Below are positions 59,853 through 64,000 of a DNA stretch of 64,000 nt, one piece after another. Positions within the stretch are counted from its first letter, which is position 1, and every line of letters begins with the position of its first letter. Where the stretch lies: the NCBI RefSeq assembly GCF_013410875.1, contig NZ_JACCCU010000001.1, positions 1,488,001 to 1,552,000 of the forward strand, written 5' to 3'. Origin of the DNA: Tunturiibacter empetritectus. Its GTDB lineage: Bacteria; Acidobacteriota; Terriglobia; Terriglobales; Acidobacteriaceae. The notes under the pieces were generated by a model. That model worked only from the letters and a program-made list of their open reading frames with translations. It was not told where the DNA came from and did not search any database. A program made the position numbers and the translations under genes.

Positions 59853-60116
59853 TAGGTCGTCATTCTGAGCGCAGCGAAGAATCCCCGTATTTGCTTTTGT
59901 CGTTGCGGTTGCTTGTTCTTTTGTTTGTCATTCCATAGCGTAGTGGAGGAACCGATGTTGCCGTCGACGTCGCTTCTAGGTACCCCAAGGCTTTAGCCTT
60001 GGTCTCTATCGAACTGGCCAGCCGCGGGGCTTCAGCCCCTGGATATGCCGTCCTCTCCAAGCCTCTTCCGTTCGACTACGCTCAGGGTGCGGAATAGAAT
60101 CTGCGGTCGTCGTTGT
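59853..60116. repeat. Cluster of dispersed acidobacterial intergenic repeats
   Basis: The stretch holds GTCATTCTGAGCGCAGCGAAG (19-20 bases of the common family) near 59859, two hairpins at 59985-60039, and an inverted copy of the CCCTGAGCGNAGTCGAACGG word at 60061-60091. No gene is credible between msrQ and the CPBP gene. Confidence 0.6.
59985..60039. repeat. Two adjacent small hairpins
   Basis: CCAAGGCTTTAGCCTTGG (59985-60002) and GGGGCTTCAGCCCC (60026-60039) are perfect inverted repeats 23 bases apart with similar GGCTxxAGCC cores, typical of REP-like pairs. Confidence 0.6.
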
Positions 60117-60203
60117 TGTTGTTGCGGGGGCACCACAAGCCACCATCATCCCACCACAAACTCACCACAAAAAGACCACCATCAAACACGCGCGGTGGGG
60201 GTC

Positions 60204-60221
60204 AGTTTGCAGTGAATAGCT
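60204..60221. repeat. 18-base repeat shared with 62364-62381
   Basis: AGTTTGCAGTGAATAGCT; the copy at 62364 differs only by one base (C for G). Both lie in gene-free stretches upstream of plus-strand genes, 209 and 129 bases before the start codons. Confidence 0.5.
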
Positions 60222-60429
60222 GAAGATGCCGATAAACCGACTTGTCAGGACTACCTTCCCGAAATAGCGAGGTCGAGATAAGCTAGGTTTCAAAACGAGC
60301 GTGTCTGCGGCTCGACGGGCTCACTACTTCATTGGCCAGCACGATGTCGCAAACCCCATCGAAATATTGGAAGGTCTCGCTCATGCAGGCACGGGGAGCA
60401 CGAAGGACAGCCGGGAAAGGAGAGTACTT

Positions 60430-61302
60430 ATGAGAGTCTCTGAACAGCGGCCCTTATCGACTTTCCTATTTTTGCTCGCCGTTTTTAGCGGGTGCACCTA
60501 TGTCCTTGATGTTCACAGCCATCACCTATCCGAAGCACTTGCCCAGTTCATCGTGTGGTGTCCGGGGTTCGCGGCGCTGTGCACCTGCCTGCTGCTCCGC
60601 ATCCCGCTTGGAACCTTGGGATGGAGTTGGCCGGCACGACGCTTTCTAAAGCTTGCGTATGTTCTGCCGCTGCTCTATGCCACGCCGGTGTACCTGCTCA
60701 CCTGGTTCGTCATCCGCGGCTCATTCTCCCTCAAGAGCTTCGAAGCCGGGATGATAGCTCCCTATGGATTGGGACGCTGGCCCGCTTTGGAGACGTTAGG
60801 CGTGGCTCTGCCGCTCTTGTTCACCGTCTCAGTCATCTTCGAAGCGGGGTGGGCGCTGGGCGAGGAACTAGGATGGCGCGGGTTTCTGTTTCCCAGGCTT
60901 CAGCAGCGGTTCGGCTTCCACGGAGCCTGTCTGATCTCAGGCTCGATCTGGGCAGTATGGCACGTTCCGGAGATCGTCTGGACGGACTTCAACCCGGGCA
61001 CGAACATTATTTTTGCCCTCTGCTGCTTCACGGTAATGGTCGTCGCGCTGGCCTACATCATGTGCTACCTCAGAGTGCGCTCGGGCAGCCTATGGCCTTG
61101 TGTTCTTCTGCACGCCACCCACAACAATTTTATTCAGGGCCTATTTGATCCGCTGACGGCACCTGTCGGTTGGGCAAAGTACATCACCACAGAATTTGGG
61201 GTCGGATTAGCAGTTGCCATGGTCGTAACAGCGACAATCATTGGTTCGACGAGCCATCCTCGTGAAACCTTTTCCCTTGCCTCAAAAGATGAGCCTCGAT
61301 AG
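60430..61302 (+). CDS. CPBP family intramembrane metalloprotease
   Basis: This 290-residue membrane protein has seven or eight spans and all three CPBP (Abi/Rce1-like) motifs: GEELGWRGFLFP with Glu145-Glu146 and Arg150, WAVWHVPE with His178, and LHATHNNF. Family members are glutamate proteases; bacterial ones are linked to bacteriocin self-immunity or membrane-protein cleavage. No bacteriocin gene is nearby. The ATG at 60430 has AAAGGAGAG upstream; the 43-residue upstream extension lacks features and is rejected. Confidence 0.88.
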   Translation: MRVSEQRPLSTFLFLLAVFSGCTYVLDVHSHHLSEALAQFIVWCPGFAALCTCLLLRIPLGTLGWSWPARRFLKLAYVLPLLYATPVYLLTWFVIRGSFSLKSFEAGMIAPYGLGRWPALETLGVALPLLFTVSVIFEAGWALGEELGWRGFLFPRLQQRFGFHGACLISGSIWAVWHVPEIVWTDFNPGTNIIFALCCFTVMVVALAYIMCYLRVRSGSLWPCVLLHATHNNFIQGLFDPLTAPVGWAKYITTEFGVGLAVAMVVTATIIGSTSHPRETFSLASKDEPR

Positions 61303-61371
61303 TTAAATGGAAGCGCAGGATAGATCAGTCCTGATAAACGCTCTTATGGGAAACTTTGGTTTCCCAGGAGT

Positions 61372-61905
61372 TCAAACTGACCCATGAGCAACATCCACCC
61401 CTATCATCCCAAGATCACTCCACCCATAAGCCACCACAGGCAACATCACCCCACCCACTTCCATCTCCTTCGAAGCCACCCGCACACCACCCGACCGCGA
61501 ATAGAATTCACCAGAAGAATTATCCTCAAGCACCCAGGCCACCATGCTCGCAAACCCTCTCTCCTTCAACGCCTCAGACAGCCTCCTCAAAAAAGCCATC
61601 CCAATCCCACGCCGCTGCGCCTCCCGCAGCAGATAGATCGCAAACAGCTCCGCATCGAACCCCTCCACAGGCTCCCGTATCGCCCCTCCGCTGACGAACC
61701 CGACCACCTCCCCTTCCAACTCCGCAACAAACACGTCTACATCGAGCGTCAGCCACTCTCGCCACGAGGCCTCACGCTCCGTCTCCTTCAAACCAGCAAG
61801 GTAAGCCTCCGGCACAATCCCCGCGTATGTCGTCTGCCAACTCGCCACATGCACATGGGCGATCGGCCCCGCATCCTCACCCGTCGCCACGCGAATCACA
61901 CTCAT
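61372..61905 (-). CDS. GNAT family N-acetyltransferase
   Basis: This 177-residue acetyltransferase starts MSVIRVATGEDAGPIAHVHV and has ASWQTTYAGIVPEAYLAGL, the acetyl-CoA loop AQRRGIGMAFLRRLSEAL, and the late strands VAWVLEDNSSGEFYSRSGG. This set matches the group that includes YesJ/PhinA-type proteins, whose substrates are varied. It stands alone, convergent with the CPBP gene. The substrate is unknown. Confidence 0.87.
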   Translation of the reverse strand: MSVIRVATGEDAGPIAHVHVASWQTTYAGIVPEAYLAGLKETEREASWREWLTLDVDVFVAELEGEVVGFVSGGAIREPVEGFDAELFAIYLLREAQRRGIGMAFLRRLSEALKERGFASMVAWVLEDNSSGEFYSRSGGVRVASKEMEVGGVMLPVVAYGWSDLGMIGVDVAHGSV

Positions 61906-61999
61906 GCGCCCACCATACCGTCCAGCCGCAGCACGATCAAGCTCGTCGATCGTTGTCGGCTTTGTGGCATTCGTAAGGTGCCATTATTTGTTCTTCGTC

Positions 62000-62090
62000 G
62001 TCACCTGACCCTGGGCGAAGTCGAACGGAAAAGATTCGTAGTTTTTTTTGCCGTCATCCTGACCCTGAGCGAAGTCGAACGGGGAAGATC
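62000..62090. repeat. Tandem pair of CCTGACCCTGRGCGAAGTCG repeats
   Basis: Two copies (61998-62036 and 62051-62090) share GTCAYCCTGACCCTG then GCGAAGTCGAACGG and an AAGAT end. An inverted relative is at 60061-60091. They lie in the 604-base gap between the GNAT gene and the DUF1800 gene, which holds no gene. Confidence 0.7.
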
Positions 62091-62363
62091 CCGACACCTT
62101 CCACCCACCCCTATAGTTCGAACCTTCGCCCCAAACACTCCAACCGCTGCTTGTTCTCTTGTCCCGATTTCCAAATCCCAATCAAAACCTGTCAAGCCCC
62201 AAAACCGCAAATCCCCGCGCCAGTCCTGCAGATTCGCGTGGCCTATTAGTTACACTCCAGTAGCTATACTTGATATAGGGGCACAAAAAGAGACAGGAAG
62301 GAACAAGACAACCTCTAACTCATTGATAAAAAGTATTTTGTGCGTAACTCCTATGTCTACAAT

Positions 62364-62381
62364 AGTTTGCAGTCAATAGCT
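62364..62381. repeat. 18-base repeat shared with 60204-60221
   Basis: AGTTTGCAGTCAATAGCT; see the copy at 60204, from which it differs at one base. It precedes the DUF1800 gene. Confidence 0.5.
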
Positions 62382-62509
62382 ACCCGCAAACCAAAGAATA
62401 GAAAGCATTTACGCCCAAAATACCCCGAGGGGGGAGGGGGTACCGTCTCCTCCCAAGGCTCAACGCAACTTTGAACCTTGAAGTAAGGTCTAAGCAGCCA
62501 GAGGCGTCT

Positions 62510-64000
62510 ATGCGAAGGTTCTTACTAGTTCTCCTTGCTCTAGCCGTCGCCGCACCAGCGCACCCCCAACCCAAATCCACGCCCAAACCCGCAAAGTCCA
62601 AGCCAGCCAAACCCACCCTACTCGTCCCCCTCACCCAGCAGGAACGAGCCCAGCAGCTCCTCAGCCGCTTCACCTTCGGCCCCCGCCCCGGCGACCTCGA
62701 AAAAGTAATCGCCCTCACCCCCGAAAAGTGGTTGGAGCAACAACTCAACCCTGCCTCGATCCCCGACGCCGCCCTCGACCGCCGCCTCGCCGACTACACC
62801 ACACTCAGCCTCCAGCCCGACCAGGCCCTCCAGCTCTTTCCCGACCACTTCACCATCGCCCAGACAGCAGAAGGCAAGCGCCCCTACCCCACCGACCCCC
62901 TCCTCCTCGCCATGTACCAGGTCCAGGTCTATAAGCTCAACAAAGACATCGACAGCAAAAAGACCAGCGCCGACGGCAAACTCGTCACACCCCCCACCGA
63001 CGCCGAAGCCGCCGCCCAAAAGAAAACCGACCAGGAAACCGCCTCCCGCGTCGCCGGAGAACTCTTCGCCCTCCCCAAAAATCAGCGGATGGCCGCGCTC
63101 ATCAAACTCCCCATCCCCGAACGCATCGCCTTCACTACATACTTAGCTGGAGACCAGAAAAATCTTCTTCTGGCCGACTTCAACCCCCGCGAGCGCGAGA
63201 TCTTCAACGGCATGGCCGCCAACATCGGCGCGCCCCACTACATCATCGACGAACTCGCCCAGGCCAAGATCCTCCGAGCCATCCTCAGCGAACGCCAGCT
63301 GCAGGAGGTCATGTCCGACTTCTGGTTCAACCACTTCAACATCTTCATCGGCAAAGACTCCGACGCCTGGTACACCACCAGCTACGAGCGCGATGCCATC
63401 CGCAAACACGCCCTCGGCAAGTTCCGCGATCTCCTCCTCGCCACCGCGCAAACCCCGGCGATGATGATCTACCTCGACAACTGGCTCTCCATCGGCCCCG
63501 ACTCCCTGGCCAACGGCATCAACCCCGCCAACCCCAACTCGAAGAGGGGCAACCACGGCCTCAACGAGAACTACGGCAGGGAAGTTATGGAGCTTCACAC
63601 TGTCGGAGTCAACGGCGGCTACACCCAGGCCGATGTCACCGCACTCTCCGCCATCCTCACCGGCTGGACCGTCGATCGCCCCAACCAGGGTGGCCCCTTC
63701 CAATACGACTACAAAAAACACGAACCGGGCCCCAAACAGTGGCTGCGCCGCACCATCTCCTCAGAGCCCGTCTTCCCAAATGCATCTCAAGCGGCGACGC
63801 AAGCCGGCATGAAAGAGGGAATCGAAGCTCTCACCATCCTTGCAGGTGATCCGCACACCGCGCACTTCGTCAGTTACAAATTGGCCCAGCGCTTCGTCGC
63901 CGACGACCCACCACCCGCCCTCGTCGACCGCATGGCCGCCACCTACCTCGCCACCGACGGCGACATCAAAGCCATCCTCCGCACCCTCGTCCAATCTCCC
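62510..64000 (+). CDS. DUF1800 family exported protein (3' end missing)
   Basis: The ATG at 62510 opens a signal peptide (FLLVLLALAVAAPAHPQ) followed by a Lys/Pro-rich stretch and a DUF1800 domain that runs out of the window after 497 codons. Marks are ERAQQLLSRFTFGPRPGDLE, LQEVMSDFWFNHFNIFIGKD, GLNENYGREVMELHTVGVNG, VTALSAILTGWTV and the helix after FVSYKLAQRFVADDPPPALV. Genes of this family are usually followed by a DUF1501 gene, as would be expected just beyond the edge. The function is unknown; a secreted or periplasmic location is likely. Confidence 0.88.
   Translation, partial: MRRFLLVLLALAVAAPAHPQPKSTPKPAKSKPAKPTLLVPLTQQERAQQLLSRFTFGPRPGDLEKVIALTPEKWLEQQLNPASIPDAALDRRLADYTTLSLQPDQALQLFPDHFTIAQTAEGKRPYPTDPLLLAMYQVQVYKLNKDIDSKKTSADGKLVTPPTDAEAAAQKKTDQETASRVAGELFALPKNQRMAALIKLPIPERIAFTTYLAGDQKNLLLADFNPREREIFNGMAANIGAPHYIIDELAQAKILRAILSERQLQEVMSDFWFNHFNIFIGKDSDAWYTTSYERDAIRKHALGKFRDLLLATAQTPAMMIYLDNWLSIGPDSLANGINPANPNSKRGNHGLNENYGREVMELHTVGVNGGYTQADVTALSAILTGWTVDRPNQGGPFQYDYKKHEPGPKQWLRRTISSEPVFPNASQAATQAGMKEGIEALTILAGDPHTAHFVSYKLAQRFVADDPPPALVDRMAATYLATDGDIKAILRTLVQSP

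Noticed and set aside
59853..60200. A CRISPR array in the repeat-rich gap
   Set aside because: The repeats differ in sequence and spacing, are not regularly interspaced, and no cas gene is present in the window.

Overview
The window is chromosomal DNA, roughly 60% G+C by eye, most likely from a soil Acidobacteriota of the family Acidobacteriaceae (Terriglobus/Granulicella/Edaphobacter type). The reasons are two very large Oar-like TonB-dependent receptors with an N-terminal carboxypeptidase-regulatory-like domain, a membrane-anchored winged-helix protein, a PIG-L protein of about 950 residues, a DUF1800 protein, and short dispersed repeats of the GTCATTCTGAGCGNAGCGAAGAATCC kind. The genus is inference; no rRNA gene is present.

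Layout. 1-7.2 kb: the 3' part of a YncE-like beta-propeller gene, a SigK/RskA-type ECF sigma/anti-sigma pair, a TlyA-type rRNA methyltransferase, an AsmA-family protein and NAD kinase. 7.2-12.3 kb: a repeat-rich gap, then a minus-strand iron-uptake operon (FTR1 permease fused to a DUF2318 Fe-S-type domain, two FtsX-like permeases, one ATPase) that resembles the Campylobacter P19 locus without P19. 12.4-17.8 kb: a GNAT enzyme, a VanZ-like protein, tRNA-Arg(ACG) and a periplasmic aldehyde oxidoreductase operon paoABC. 17.8-26 kb: an Oar-like receptor, tRNA-Arg(TCG), a small HMA-like protein with a TlpA lipoprotein, a glycosyltransferase, and a pterin block (two adjacent 6-pyruvoyl-tetrahydropterin synthase homologues and GTP cyclohydrolase I) followed by truB. 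26-32.4 kb: a divergent tesA/ybbA-ybbP-like locus and galKT.

32.4-34.9 kb is a lower-G+C patch with a secreted orphan, a tyrosine-recombinase remnant and the winged-helix membrane protein. 34.9-43.3 kb: a PI-PLC-like secreted enzyme, a second Oar-like receptor, a GH92 alpha-mannosidase and a cytochrome c-P460 lipoprotein, which together look like outer-surface glycan or lipid scavenging. 43.4-49.1 kb: tRNA-Glu, a YhhQ-type queuosine-precursor transporter and a two-gene RND efflux system. 49.1-53.8 kb: tyrosine catabolism (fumarylacetoacetase, 4-hydroxyphenylpyruvate dioxygenase), an arginine-deiminase-superfamily enzyme and a hydratase, punctuated by three copies of a long inverted-repeat element. 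54-59.8 kb: a PIG-L deacetylase, then the periplasmic methionine-sulfoxide reductase pair msrP and msrQ, separated by an opposite-strand membrane-protein gene with its own 33-residue leader gene. 59.8-64 kb: repeat-rich gaps, a CPBP protease, a GNAT enzyme and the 5' part of a DUF1800 gene.

The most interesting observations are the FTR1-DUF2318 iron operon lacking P19, the ~193-bp inverted-repeat element that also supplies the ends of two convergent genes, and the shared GTAACA-N4-CTGTAAC site at matching distances upstream of the physically split msrP and msrQ. No CRISPR array, complete mobile element or recognisable defence system is visible.
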